NCBI GenBank assembly: GCA_016704445.1
Contig: JADJAE010000029.1
Span: 52,487-116,486 of the forward strand
Length of the DNA: 64,000 bases
Direction: 5' to 3'
Origin: Deltaproteobacteria bacterium
GTDB lineage: Bacteria > Myxococcota_A > Polyangia > Polyangiales > Ga0077539
The position numbers were made by a program, and so were the translations under genes. The notes beneath the pieces were generated by a model, which was not told the DNA's origin, searched no databases, and worked only from the letters and a program-made list of their open reading frames with translations. Shown here one piece after another: positions 8,400 through 17,526 of this stretch. Numbering within the stretch: position 1 is the first letter of the stretch; every line of letters begins with the position of its first letter.

Positions 8400-10367
8400 A
8401 TGTCTGACGCCCCTGTGTCCGCCTCGCCGTCCAAGGCCGCCGATCCTCCGCTACCCCCCGCCGCCGGCGCCGGGGAGGTTCATCACGGTCACCCGACGGG
8501 CAGCCTGCTGGCCCTCACCATCGGAGCGCTCGGCGTCGTCTACGGCGACGTCGGCACCTCGCCGCTCTACACCATCAAGGAGTGCTTCACGCCCGGCCAC
8601 GGCGTCGAGCCCACGACCGAGAACGTGCTCGGCGTGCTCTCGCTCATCGTCTGGTCGCTCATCCTCGTGGTGGGCGTGAAGTACGTCTCGTTCATCCTGC
8701 GCGCCGACAACCAGGGCGAGGGCGGCGTGCTCGCCCTGCTCGCGCTGGTGACCTCGCGGCAGGAGACCGGCGACCGCGACCGCCTCCGCTCCCGCGCCAT
8801 CCTGGTGGTGCTCGGGCTCTTCGGCTCGGCCCTGCTCTACGGCGACGGGATCATCACCCCCGCCATCTCCGTGCTCTCCGCCGTGGAGGGCCTGGAGGTC
8901 GCCACCACCAGCGTGCGGCCCTTCGTGCTGCCCATCACCCTGGTCATCCTGGTGGGGCTCTTCCTGGTGCAGAAGCACGGCACCGCGGGCATCGGGCGCA
9001 TCTTCGGCCCGGCCACCGGGGTGTGGTTCATCAGCATCGCCGCCGCCGGCCTCCCGTGGATCTTCCGCCGCCCCGAGGTGCTCGGCGCCGTCAACCCGCT
9101 GCACGGCCTGCGCTTCTTCTACGAGCACGGCCTCCACGGCTTCCTGCTGCTGGGCTCGGTGGTGCTGTGCATCACCGGCGGCGAGGCCCTCTACGCCGAC
9201 ATGGGCCACTTCGGCCGCAAGCCCATCCGATGGGCCTGGTACACGGTGGTCTTCCCTGCGCTGATCATCAACTACATGGGCCAGGGGGCGGTGCTGCTCG
9301 AGCGCGGCGAGGCGGTGCGGGCCAACCCCTTCTTCGGCCTGCTCTCCGGGTGGCTGGTGTACCCGATGGTGGCCGTCGCGACGGTGGCCACGGTGGTCGC
9401 CTCGCAGGCCCTCATCTCGGGCGCCTTCTCGCTCACCCAGCAGGCGGTGCAGCTCGGGTACTGCCCCCGCGTCACCATCGTGCACACCTCGGGCAGCGCC
9501 GAGGGGCAGATCTACATCCCCGAGGTCAACCGCATCCTGATGGTGGCGTGCCTCGCGCTGGTGCTCGCCTTCCGGAAGTCGTCGAACCTCGCGGCGGCCT
9601 ACGGCATCGCGCTCACCATCACCATGACCATCACGTCGATCCTGTTCTTCCAGCTCACGCGGCAGTGGAAGTGGGCGATGTGGAAGAGCGTCTCGCTGCT
9701 GGTGCTCTTCCTCGCGCTCGACCTGGCCTTCTTCGGCGCCAACGTGGTGAAGGTGGTGAAGGGGGGGTGGTTCCCGCTGGCCATCGCCTCGGCGGTGTTC
9801 ATCGTGATGACCACCTGGAAGAAGGGCCGCCGCACGCTCGGCAGCCACATCATCGCCAACACCCTCCCCACCGAGCTCTTCCTCAGCGACGTGCAGAACA
9901 CCCAGCCCCACCGGGTGAAGGGCACCGCGGTGTTCATGACCTCCAACCCCGACGGCGCCCCGCCGGTGCTCCTGCACCACTTCAAGCACAACAAGGTGCT
10001 CCACGAGCAGGTCATCCTGCTGTCGGTGCAGACCCGTCACGTCCCCGAGGTTCCCGCCGCGCAGCGCCTCTCGGTGAGGGAGCTCGGCCAGGGCTTCTGG
10101 CAGGTCACCGCCACCTACGGCTTCATGGAGACGCCCAACGTCATCGAGTGCCTCACGCTCTGCAACCAGCGAGGACTCCCCGTCGACCCGCAGACCGCCA
10201 GCTTCTACCTCGGCCGGGAGACCCTGCTCACCACAGGGCGCTCCTCCATGGCCCAGTGGCGCAAGGTGCTGTTCGCGATCCTGTCTCGCAACGCGCGCCC
10301 GGCCAACATGTTCTTCAACATCCCGCCGAACCGCGTCGTCGAGCTCGGCACCCAGATCGAGCTCTGA
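8400..10367 (+). CDS. kup: Low-affinity potassium transport protein Kup
   Basis: Proton-coupled K+ uptake permease of the KUP/HAK/KT family, 655 aa (E. coli Kup 622). The diagnostic first helix reads GALGVVYGDVGTSPLY (about 43-58). About twelve membrane helices span residues 40-490, with GGEALYADMGHFG and FSLTQQAVQLGY typical of the family, followed by a cytoplasmic C-terminal domain (about 490-655). ATG 8400 is used. The region before it (8313-8399) serves both kup and the divergent NarL-type regulator. No c-di-AMP riboswitch was evident in this short leader. Confidence 0.95.
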   Translation: MSDAPVSASPSKAADPPLPPAAGAGEVHHGHPTGSLLALTIGALGVVYGDVGTSPLYTIKECFTPGHGVEPTTENVLGVLSLIVWSLILVVGVKYVSFILRADNQGEGGVLALLALVTSRQETGDRDRLRSRAILVVLGLFGSALLYGDGIITPAISVLSAVEGLEVATTSVRPFVLPITLVILVGLFLVQKHGTAGIGRIFGPATGVWFISIAAAGLPWIFRRPEVLGAVNPLHGLRFFYEHGLHGFLLLGSVVLCITGGEALYADMGHFGRKPIRWAWYTVVFPALIINYMGQGAVLLERGEAVRANPFFGLLSGWLVYPMVAVATVATVVASQALISGAFSLTQQAVQLGYCPRVTIVHTSGSAEGQIYIPEVNRILMVACLALVLAFRKSSNLAAAYGIALTITMTITSILFFQLTRQWKWAMWKSVSLLVLFLALDLAFFGANVVKVVKGGWFPLAIASAVFIVMTTWKKGRRTLGSHIIANTLPTELFLSDVQNTQPHRVKGTAVFMTSNPDGAPPVLLHHFKHNKVLHEQVILLSVQTRHVPEVPAAQRLSVRELGQGFWQVTATYGFMETPNVIECLTLCNQRGLPVDPQTASFYLGRETLLTTGRSSMAQWRKVLFAILSRNARPANMFFNIPPNRVVELGTQIEL

Positions 10368-10491
10368 ACCCTCGGACGTAGGGGGTTGGCGGCGCACATC
10401 GTTCGTCGGCCCGCGAACCATATGCGCGTGGCGAACGCGGTGCGCGGCGCTCCTGTGGGGCGATTCGTGCCCGGGCGCAAGTCCCGACTGC

Positions 10492-10507
10492 TGGCACATC
10501 GGGTGCT
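10492..10507 (+). promoter_or_regulatory. Sigma-54 (-24/-12) promoter, hemerythrin gene
   Basis: TGGCACATCGGGTGCT: GG and GC are separated by exactly 10 bases as sigma-54 requires, close to the consensus TGGCACG-N4-TTGCW. Transcription would start about 20 bases before the ATG at 10538, leaving room for the GGAGG ribosome site. Bacterial enhancer-dependent activation is implied. Confidence 0.7.
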
Positions 10508-10537
10508 CAAGCCCGACGCGACCTTTTGGAGGACGCG

Positions 10538-10948
10538 ATGACCATGCTCGGAGGGCGGCTGATTCAGGAACACCAGGCGCTCGATACCCTGTTCGAAGAG
10601 ATCGCCAACCGGGTGCATTGCGGTGACACTGCGGCGCTCGACGAGAGCTGGACGGCCCTCGAGGCGAGGCTCCTGGCGCACTTCGACTACGAGGAGTCGC
10701 ACCTGCTGCCGCGCTTCGAGTCGATCGACCCGGCCGAGGCGCTGAGGATCAGGGAGGAGCACAAGCTGGTACGCCGGGCGCTGCAGGAGACGGGCGTCGC
10801 CATCGAGCTCCATACGGTGCGGGAGCAGAACGTCGAGGAGTTTCTCACGCTGCTGCGGGCGCACGCCGCGAGGGAGGAGAAGCTGCTCTATCCCTGGTCG
10901 AGCACCGCCGACGCGGCGATGCGCGCGCCGAGCACGGTCGAGCGATGA
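10538..10948 (+). CDS. Hemerythrin-like HHE-domain protein
   Basis: 136 aa four-helix protein of the hemerythrin/HHE cation-binding type, predicted to hold a di-iron centre that binds O2 or handles nitric oxide or peroxide. Candidate ligands are in IQEHQAL (about 10), LLAHFDYEESHLLPRF (about 50) and AHAAREEKLLYPW (about 108-120). ATG 10538 is preferred over an upstream in-frame codon because GGAGG lies five bases before it at 10528-10532. A strong sigma-54 promoter match precedes it. It lies just upstream of an NtrC-type activator and PAS kinases, suggesting an oxygen- or redox-related role. Confidence 0.8.
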   Translation: MTMLGGRLIQEHQALDTLFEEIANRVHCGDTAALDESWTALEARLLAHFDYEESHLLPRFESIDPAEALRIREEHKLVRRALQETGVAIELHTVREQNVEEFLTLLRAHAAREEKLLYPWSSTADAAMRAPSTVER

Positions 10949-11066
10949 GGCGCTGGCTCAGCGACGCGGGCGGTCCTTCGTCGGGGCACCGCCCCCTCGC
11001 TCGACGGAAGAAGCGCAGGGAGCGGCCGCCGTTGACACCCATGAACCGATCGGTCCACGTCACACC

Positions 11067-12575
11067 ATGACCCAGAAGCCCACGTCTTCTCAGGCTCCCT
11101 CCCGGGCTCGCATCCTGGTGGTGGACGATGAGGCGACGGCGCGGCGGGCCCTCGCGACGCTGCTCACCGACGAGGGCTACGAGGTCGCGATGGCGTCCTC
11201 GGGAGAAGAGGCGCTGGAGCAGGTCGCCAAGGCGCCTCCGGACGTCCTGCTCACCGATGTGCGGATGTCGGGTATCGATGGCATCGAGCTGCTCACCCGC
11301 GCGAGGGCGATGGAGCCCGGCCTGGCTGTGGTGGTGATGACCGCCTTCGGCACGGTGCGCGACGCCGTGCAGGCGATGCGGGCGGGCGCCGAGCACTACG
11401 TCACCAAGCCCATCGACTTCGACGAGCTCGGGATGGTGCTCGCCCGGGTGCTCGAACGGCGCGCCGAGCGCCGGGAGACCAGCCTCCTTCGAGAGCAGGT
11501 GCGCGTCGAGCATCGCTTCGAGAACCTCCTGGGCAGCAGCGTGCCGATGCAGTCGCTCTTCAAGAGCATCCGGCAGGTGGCGCCGGCCCGCGCCACGGTG
11601 CTGCTGCTGGGGGAGTCGGGCACCGGCAAGGAGCGGGTCGCCCAGGCGCTGCATCACTCGTCGCCCCGCAAGGACGCGCCCTTCGTGAAGCTGCACTGCG
11701 CCGCCCTGGCGGAGACGCTGCTGGAGAGCGAGCTCTTCGGCCACGAGCGAGGGGCCTTCACCGGCGCGTCCACGCGGCGGGAGGGGCGCTTCAAGATGGC
11801 CCACGGGGGGACGCTCTTCCTCGATGAGATCTCGGAGATCACCCCGGCCATCCAGGTGAAGCTGCTGCGGGTGCTGCAGGAGCGGGAGTTCGAGCGGGTC
11901 GGGGGCAACGAGACGCTCAAGGTCGACGTGCGCATCATCGCGGCGACCAACCGCGACCTCGCGGGCATGGTGCGCGACGGCCGCTTCCGGGAGGACCTCT
12001 ACTACCGGCTCAACGTGGTCAACCTCTCGCTGCCTCCGCTGCGTGCTCGGCGGGCGGACATCCCCCTGCTGGCGGACCACTTCCTGCGGCGCTACTCGGC
12101 CGAGGCGGAGCGGGAGATCCTGGGCTTCACCCACGAGGCGCTCGTGGCCCTGCAGGAGCACAACTGGCCGGGCAACGTGCGAGAGCTCGAGAACACCATC
12201 GAGCGCGCGGTGGTCCTCTGCACGGGCGAGCGCATCGAGCTCGAAGACCTGACGCTGCCGCCGTCGTTGACGATGAGCTCCGCGCCCGTGGCCGACGCCG
12301 CGTTGCGGGGCTCCATCGAGGCCCAGCTCGGGGCGCCGCCGCCGCTGCCCGGCGCCCGGCTCGACGAGATCGAGCGCTACGCCATCCTCTCGACCCTCGA
12401 GGCCTGCGAGGGCAGCACGCACCGGGCGGCGGACATCCTGGGCGTCAGCGTACGCATGATCCAGTACCGGACGCGAGAGTACCGCCACGGCATCAAGCGC
12501 GAGCACGGCTCGGAGCACCGGATCGACCACGAGGGAGCGTCGCATGATCCCACACGGCGTCTCGATGGACGATGA
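11067..12575 (+). CDS. NtrC-family sigma-54-dependent response regulator
   Basis: Enhancer-binding activator, 502 aa. The receiver (about 15-125) has VVDDE, phospho-Asp in LLTDVRMSG and Lys in YVTKPID. The AAA+ domain (about 150-390) has Walker A GESGTGKE, the sigma-54 contact loop GAFTGA, Walker B GGTLFLDE and sensor motifs AATNRDL and WPGNVRELEN. A Fis-type helix-turn-helix ends it (about 440-480, AADILGVSVRMIQYR). The next kinase gene overlaps its end by 32 bp, so the two almost surely form a pair. It is the obvious candidate to activate the many -24/-12 promoters found from 10.5 to 32 kb. Confidence 0.95.
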   Translation: MTQKPTSSQAPSRARILVVDDEATARRALATLLTDEGYEVAMASSGEEALEQVAKAPPDVLLTDVRMSGIDGIELLTRARAMEPGLAVVVMTAFGTVRDAVQAMRAGAEHYVTKPIDFDELGMVLARVLERRAERRETSLLREQVRVEHRFENLLGSSVPMQSLFKSIRQVAPARATVLLLGESGTGKERVAQALHHSSPRKDAPFVKLHCAALAETLLESELFGHERGAFTGASTRREGRFKMAHGGTLFLDEISEITPAIQVKLLRVLQEREFERVGGNETLKVDVRIIAATNRDLAGMVRDGRFREDLYYRLNVVNLSLPPLRARRADIPLLADHFLRRYSAEAEREILGFTHEALVALQEHNWPGNVRELENTIERAVVLCTGERIELEDLTLPPSLTMSSAPVADAALRGSIEAQLGAPPPLPGARLDEIERYAILSTLEACEGSTHRAADILGVSVRMIQYRTREYRHGIKREHGSEHRIDHEGASHDPTRRLDGR

Positions 12576-13689
12576 ACAGCATCCCCAGCGGTCGCTGGTC
12601 GGCGGCGGGCGAATGGCTCGCGTGAAGGCCCGGCGCACCTGGAGATCGCGGTACGCCGAGCTGCCCGAGGTGCCCTACCGCGCCATCGTCGAGGCCTCGC
12701 CCATCCTGACCGCGGCGCTCGACCACGACGGCAAGGTGCGGCTGGTCAACCGGGCCATGGAGCATTCGATCGGGCTGCCGCGCGCCGCCCTGGTGGGCCG
12801 CTACTTCGACGAGCTGCTCTCGCCCACCGGACCCGACCTGGAGGTCCACTCTCCCGAGGCTCCCATCGAGCGGGGGCTGGTGACGAGCCGCGGGATCGAG
12901 CGCCGGGTGCAGTGGCGGGTGGTCGCCGCCGAGCACCTGAGCTGGGTGTTCGGGGTCGACGTCACCGAGGCCCGGGCGGCCGAGCGGCGGCTTCGCGTGG
13001 TCGAGCAGCTCGCGGTCGTGGGCGACCTCACCACCGGGCTCGCGCACGAGATCAGAAACCCCCTCAACTCGGCGCTGCTGGAGCTGAAGGTGCTGGCGCG
13101 TCGGCTGGCGAGGGCGGAGTCGGTGGCCGACCAGGTGAGCGTCGAGGCGGTGCGCAGCGAGCTGGGGCGCATCGAGCGGCTGCTCGCGGACTTCCTCTGG
13201 TTCGCCCGGCCGGGCTCGTCGACGACCCAGCCGGGCCAGCTCTCCTCCCCGGCGGAGGCGGTCGCCCGGCTGGTCTCCGCGGAGGTCGCGGCGCGCTCCA
13301 TCAAGCTGACCACGGAGTTCGATCCCTCGGCTGCGCCGGTCGCCTTCGATGAAGACTCCGTGCGGCAGGTGATCTTCAACCTCGTACGCAACGCCATCGA
13401 GGCCGTCGGCGACGGAGGTCACATCGTGCTGCGGGTGCGCGCGGGCTTGGGCACCACCGAGCTCGATGTGGTGGACGACGGACCGGGAATCCAAGGCGAT
13501 CCGGCCCGGGTCTTCGTCCCGTTCCACACGACCAAGCCGCTGGGCACCGGGCTCGGGCTCACCATCGCGCAGCGCATCGCCATCGATCAGGGCGGCGAGG
13601 TGCGGGTGCACAGCTCGCCGGGGCGCACGGTGTTCACCTTCATCCTCCCGGCCTTCCACGAAGCCGGGAGCGACCGCGCCGCGCCATGA
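12544..13689 (+). CDS. PAS-domain sensor histidine kinase (NtrB-like)
   Basis: 381 aa, with no membrane helix or signal peptide, so a cytoplasmic sensor. A PAS domain (about 42-145, PILTAALDHDGKVRLVNRAM) precedes a dimerisation/phospho-acceptor helix with LAHEIRNPLN (His about 170) and a HATPase domain with NLVRNAIEA (N box), VVDDGPGI (G1) and GTGLGLTIA (G2). It overlaps the upstream NtrC-type gene by 32 bp and is its likely partner. The PAS ligand is unknown; no heme- or flavin-binding residues can be named with confidence. Confidence 0.93.
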   Translation: MIPHGVSMDDEQHPQRSLVGGGRMARVKARRTWRSRYAELPEVPYRAIVEASPILTAALDHDGKVRLVNRAMEHSIGLPRAALVGRYFDELLSPTGPDLEVHSPEAPIERGLVTSRGIERRVQWRVVAAEHLSWVFGVDVTEARAAERRLRVVEQLAVVGDLTTGLAHEIRNPLNSALLELKVLARRLARAESVADQVSVEAVRSELGRIERLLADFLWFARPGSSTTQPGQLSSPAEAVARLVSAEVAARSIKLTTEFDPSAAPVAFDEDSVRQVIFNLVRNAIEAVGDGGHIVLRVRAGLGTTELDVVDDGPGIQGDPARVFVPFHTTKPLGTGLGLTIAQRIAIDQGGEVRVHSSPGRTVFTFILPAFHEAGSDRAAP

Positions 13690-13759
13690 TCGGAGGGCGC
13701 GCGCCCTGGCCGAGGCGTCGTGTTGCATCCCAGCGCAACTCCTCTATGGTCCAACGTTG

Positions 13760-14890
13760 ATGAAGGAGCGTCCTGGAGGGGGAGGCACGCGAGTTCTCGT
13801 CGTCGATGACAACGAGCAAAACCGCGCGCTCGCGCTGATGACGCTGGAGCAGGAGGGCGGGTACTCGGTGACCCTCGCCGCCAACGGCGCGGAGGGTCTG
13901 CGGCTCTTCGAGCGCGACCGGCCTGACTGCGTGCTGCTCGACGTGCGCATGCCCGGAATGGACGGCTTCGAGGTTTGCGCGAGGCTCCGAGCGCTGCCGG
14001 GCGGGGCCGATGTCCCGGTGTTGTTCCTGACGGCGCTGCGCGACGTGGAGACCTTCGACCGCGCCGAGGCGGTCGGCGGCAGCGACTTCCTGACCAAGCC
14101 CGTGCACCCCGCCGAGCTGGTGCTGCGGGTGCAGCAGGCGCTTCGGGTGCGTCGGCTCGACGCGGAGTTCCAGGCGCAGTGCGAGCTTCTCCGACGGCAG
14201 CGCAACGAGCTCTTCCGGCTGCAGCTCCAGAAGGAAGACCTCGCGGCCTTCCTGGTCCATGACCTGAAGAACCCGGTCAACGCCATCGACCTCGAGGCCC
14301 AGGTGATCCTGCGAGACCGGCAGCTCTCCGAGCGCTCGCGCGGCGCGGCGGAGCAGATCAGGGCTCGCAGCCGCGACATGCTGAGGCTCATCCTCAACCT
14401 GCTGGACACCGCGCGCGGAGAGCAGGGGCAGCTCAGCCCCTCCCGCACCGCCGTCGCGCTGCCCGCGCTGGTGGCCAACATCCTGGAGGGACGCGCGGAG
14501 AACGCCCGCGAGCTCGACGTCCGGCTTCACGCGATGATCGACGTCCCGGTGCTGAGCGCCGACGCCGAGCTGCTGCGCCGCGTGCTCGAAAACCTGGTGG
14601 ACAACGCGCTACGCCACGCGCCGCACGGGTCCTGCGTAAGGGTCGCGGCGCTCTCGCACGGCGACGAGGTCGAGATCCAGGTGTCCGACGAGGGCGCCGG
14701 GGTTCCTCCGGACATGAGGGAGGCGATCTTCGTCCGCTATGTGCAGCTCGACGACGGCACGATGCGCGTGGGGCGCGGCCTGGGGCTGACCTTCTGCAAG
14801 CTCGCGGTCGAGGCCCACGGGGGACGCATCTGGGCCGACGAGGCCCAGCCCGGCGCGGTCTTCCGGCTGAGCCTGCCGCAGCCACGATAG
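13760..14890 (+). CDS. Response regulator-histidine kinase hybrid
   Basis: 376 aa with the receiver first and the kinase second. The receiver (about 10-130) has VVDDNEQN, phospho-Asp in VLLDVRMPGMDG and Lys in DFLTKPVHP. A short helical linker leads to the H box FLVHDLKNPVN (about 172) and a HATPase domain with NLVDNALRH, VSDEGAGV and GRGLGLTFCKLAVEAHGG. Start ATG 13760 is preceded by a 70-bp gap after the PAS kinase. Such proteins often pass phosphate between a sensor and an output regulator; the next gene ten bases downstream is another kinase, so the cluster may form a phosphorelay. Confidence 0.92.
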   Translation: MKERPGGGGTRVLVVDDNEQNRALALMTLEQEGGYSVTLAANGAEGLRLFERDRPDCVLLDVRMPGMDGFEVCARLRALPGGADVPVLFLTALRDVETFDRAEAVGGSDFLTKPVHPAELVLRVQQALRVRRLDAEFQAQCELLRRQRNELFRLQLQKEDLAAFLVHDLKNPVNAIDLEAQVILRDRQLSERSRGAAEQIRARSRDMLRLILNLLDTARGEQGQLSPSRTAVALPALVANILEGRAENARELDVRLHAMIDVPVLSADAELLRRVLENLVDNALRHAPHGSCVRVAALSHGDEVEIQVSDEGAGVPPDMREAIFVRYVQLDDGTMRVGRGLGLTFCKLAVEAHGGRIWADEAQPGAVFRLSLPQPR

Positions 14891-14899
14891 CGCCACGCG

Positions 14900-16372
14900 A
14901 TGGCCCTCTCGTGGCGGTTCATCGAAGCGGCGCCGGACGCCGTGGTCATCAGCGACCGCGAGGGCACCATCGTGGAGGTCAACGCGCAGGTCGAGCGGCT
15001 CTACGGGTACTCCCGAGGCGAGCTCCTCGGCAGCAAGGTCGAGCTGCTGGTCCCGGAGCGCTCCCGCGACGTGCACGTTATGCACCGCGGGGCCTTCGTG
15101 AGCGAGGCCTCGTTCCGCCCGATGGGGGCGGGGATGCCGCTCTACGGCCGCCGCAAGGACGGCTCGGAGTTTCCCGTCGAGGTGAAGCTCAACCCGGTGG
15201 AGACCGACGTGGGATTGCGCGTCGTCGCGGCGGTGAAGGACCTGTCCGAGCGCCGTCGCCTGGAGGCCGCGGCCCGCGCCGCCGACGAGCTGATGCGCCA
15301 GGCCGTGGAGATCCAGGAGGACGCCTTCGCGGTCTTCGATCGGCATGGGCTGCTGCTGCTGCACAACGGCGCCTACCGGGCGCTCATGCCCGAGAGCCTG
15401 AAGGGGCCGCTGACCGGGCGCTCCATCGCGGAGATCGTCGAGTGCACCACCGCGGCGTCTGCGTTCGAGTCCGAAGAGGCTCGCTCCCTCTTCCGGGCAC
15501 GATACTTGGAGGCGCTGAGAACAGAGTCGGGGACTGATCCGCTTTTCCACGATGGGAGGGTCTTTCGCGTGACCCGTCGCTGCACGCAGAACAGCGAGCT
15601 TGTCGTGACCATCGCCGACCGCACCGAAGACGAGCGGGGCGTGGAGGCGCTGCGTCGCGCGAGCGCGGCCAAGACCGAGTTCCTCTCGGCGATGAGCCAC
15701 GAGCTGCGTACGCCGCTGCACGCGATCCTCGGCTTCGCGTCGCTGCTCATGCGCGATCGGAGGACGCCGCTGGCCGATCGCCAGCGGGAGATGGTCCAGC
15801 ACATCCTCAAGGGCTGCGATCACCTGATGCACCTGGTCGATGACGTGCTCGACCTGTCCCAGATCGAGTCCGGCCGGATGATGCTCTCCACCGAGCGGGT
15901 CGACCTCCCCGTGGTGCTCTCCGAGGTCGTGACGGCGCTGCGGCCCGACGCCCTGCGCGCAGGCGTCTCGCTCCATCTCGCGCCCTGCGACGACGACCTG
16001 CCCACGGTCTTCGCCGACCGCTCCCGCATCGTCCAGGTGCTGAAGCACTTCGGCTCCAACGCGATCAAGTATGGCCGCCCCGGGGGGCGCGCGACCTTCG
16101 GCGCGGAGCGGGCCGACGAGGGCCTCGTGCGACTCTTCGTGGAGGACGACGGCGTCGGCATCGCCGAGGAGTGGCACCCGCAGATCTTCCAGCCCTTCCA
16201 GCGGGCGGGGCAGGAGATGGGGCCCATCGAGGGCATCGGCATCGGGCTGGCCCTCTCGCAGCGACTCGCGAGCCTGATGGACGGGCGCGTGGGCTTCCGA
16301 AGCGCGGCGGGCGAGGGGGCGACCTTCTGGCTGGAGCTGCGGGCCCTCCAGGAGGGGCTGCTGGTGCGCTGA
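14900..16372 (+). CDS. Double-PAS sensor histidine kinase
   Basis: 490 aa soluble kinase. The first PAS (about 5-115) begins FIEAAPDAVVISDREGTIVEVN and includes GRRKDGSEFPVEV; a second PAS-like segment (about 135-240) follows. The H box is AMSHELRTPLHAILGFA (His about 270), and the ATPase domain shows HFGSNAIKYG, VEDDGVGI and GIGLALSQRLA. It lies ten bases after the receiver-kinase hybrid, hence the same operon. It lacks a receiver, so it may act on the hybrid or on the NtrC-type regulator. Confidence 0.92.
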   Translation: MALSWRFIEAAPDAVVISDREGTIVEVNAQVERLYGYSRGELLGSKVELLVPERSRDVHVMHRGAFVSEASFRPMGAGMPLYGRRKDGSEFPVEVKLNPVETDVGLRVVAAVKDLSERRRLEAAARAADELMRQAVEIQEDAFAVFDRHGLLLLHNGAYRALMPESLKGPLTGRSIAEIVECTTAASAFESEEARSLFRARYLEALRTESGTDPLFHDGRVFRVTRRCTQNSELVVTIADRTEDERGVEALRRASAAKTEFLSAMSHELRTPLHAILGFASLLMRDRRTPLADRQREMVQHILKGCDHLMHLVDDVLDLSQIESGRMMLSTERVDLPVVLSEVVTALRPDALRAGVSLHLAPCDDDLPTVFADRSRIVQVLKHFGSNAIKYGRPGGRATFGAERADEGLVRLFVEDDGVGIAEEWHPQIFQPFQRAGQEMGPIEGIGIGLALSQRLASLMDGRVGFRSAAGEGATFWLELRALQEGLLVR

Positions 16373-16489
16373 GGTCCGGCGCACGGGGTGCGTTGTGCAC
16401 CGGGTGCTCAGGGTAAGGGAACCCGGGAAACCAAGGCGATTTCATCTCGGAACGCATCCTGCAGCCAACGCTGATGGAGGTGTATTGAG

Positions 16490-16699
16490 ATGATCCATGA
16501 GTCGACCGACGCATTCGACACGATGCGCAATCTGACGACCGCGCTGCTGTCGTCGATCGAGGATTGGAGTGGTCGTTCCGCAGGCCCTGCGGACTTCCGC
16601 CACCGGCTGGTGCGGGCTCACGCGCTCGCCCTCCTCGATGAACTTGAACAGCTCGCCGCCAGTCCCAGCTCGACCTCATCCCAATCCGCCTCGCGTTGA
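16490..16699 (+). CDS. Small hypothetical protein
   Basis: 69 aa, not recognised, soluble and helical. The support is a strong ribosome site (GGAGG at 16476-16480) and a possible -24/-12 element CGGAACGCATCCTGCA at 16448-16463 just upstream, similar to the one before the kinase at 25043. It lies between the sensor-kinase operon and a P-loop NTPase inside the stress block. Confidence 0.5.
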   Translation: MIHESTDAFDTMRNLTTALLSSIEDWSGRSAGPADFRHRLVRAHALALLDELEQLAASPSSTSSQSASR

Positions 16700-16800
16700 C
16701 CCTGCGGTTGCTGCGCGACCGTGGATTGTTCCCGCGGCCGGGTATAAAGGTCCCTTCCCGGCACTGATTCAGTGGCTGGTCGAGATGGGAAGCGCGATCG

Positions 16801-17433
16801 ATGGGACAAGGCAGTTGCGGGTGCCCCTCTCCACAGAGTCATCAGGTGCGCCGCGTGGTGCTGACGGGCGGCCCCGGCGCGGGCAAGACCGCGGTGCTCG
16901 AGGTCGTGCGCAAGCACCTGTGCGAGCACGTCGTGGTGCTGCCCGAGGCCGCGGGAATCGTCTACGGCGGTGGCTTCCCCCGACGCTCCAGCGTCGCCGC
17001 GCGCCGCGCCGGCCAGCTCGCCATCTACCATGTGCAAGACCAGCTCGAGAGCATGGCGCTCGCGGAGGGCGCTCCGGCGCTGGTGCTCTGCGATCGGGGG
17101 GTGCTCGACGGGCTCGCCTACTGGCCCGGTGAGGCCGATCAGTTCTTCGAGGCCACCGGCACCGAGCGCTCGGAGGTGTTCGGGCGGTACGCCTCGGTCA
17201 TCCACCTGCGAACGCCCACCGCCACCGCTGGCTACAACCGGCAGAACCCGCTGCGGCTGGAGTCGGCCGACGAGGCCTCGGTGATCGATCAGCGCCTCCT
17301 CGATGTCTGGAAGGACCACCCTCGTCGCATGGTCGTCGAGTGCGAGGCTGACTTCCTCGACAAGCTCGAGCGCACCCTCGCCTTCCTGCTGCGCGAGCTG
17401 CCGGCCTGCTGCCGGGGTCGCGGCATCCACTGA
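16801..17433 (+). CDS. AAA_28-like P-loop NTPase/kinase
   Basis: 210 aa. Walker A GGPGAGKT (about 24-31) sits after a short N-terminus. LVLCDRGVLDGLAYW (about 97-111) matches the Walker B/lid pattern of small kinase-like NTPases (AAA_28 family), and VIHLRTPTATAGYN gives the next conserved strand. Such proteins phosphorylate small molecules or act as nucleotide-dependent switches; the substrate is unknown. The intergenic stretch before it (16700-16800) holds no clear promoter. It lies upstream of a nitroreductase and a universal stress protein gene on the same strand. Confidence 0.75.
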   Translation: MGQGSCGCPSPQSHQVRRVVLTGGPGAGKTAVLEVVRKHLCEHVVVLPEAAGIVYGGGFPRRSSVAARRAGQLAIYHVQDQLESMALAEGAPALVLCDRGVLDGLAYWPGEADQFFEATGTERSEVFGRYASVIHLRTPTATAGYNRQNPLRLESADEASVIDQRLLDVWKDHPRRMVVECEADFLDKLERTLAFLLRELPACCRGRGIH

Positions 17434-17526
17434 ACGAAGCCCACCGGGGGGCATCCCGTGCCCTCAACCCCCCAGGTGCGACTCTCCGCCTTGCGTCCTA
17501 CATTTCTCTCGGAGGCAGAACCCGCG

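Noticed and set aside
8451..10499. 682-codon open frame antisense to kup
   Set aside because: His/Gly/Glu-rich translation typical of the antisense of a GC-rich gene; kup motifs on the plus strand are decisive.
16377..16392. Further GG-N10-GC match (CGGCGCACGGGGTGCG) before the 69-aa gene
   Set aside because: The -24 half is poor and such spacing occurs by chance in GC-rich DNA; not counted in the regulon.
17434..17526. Possible sigma-54 promoter before the Acg-type gene (GGGGCATCCCGTGC)
   Set aside because: The spacing fits but the TGGCAC half is not matched; left out.
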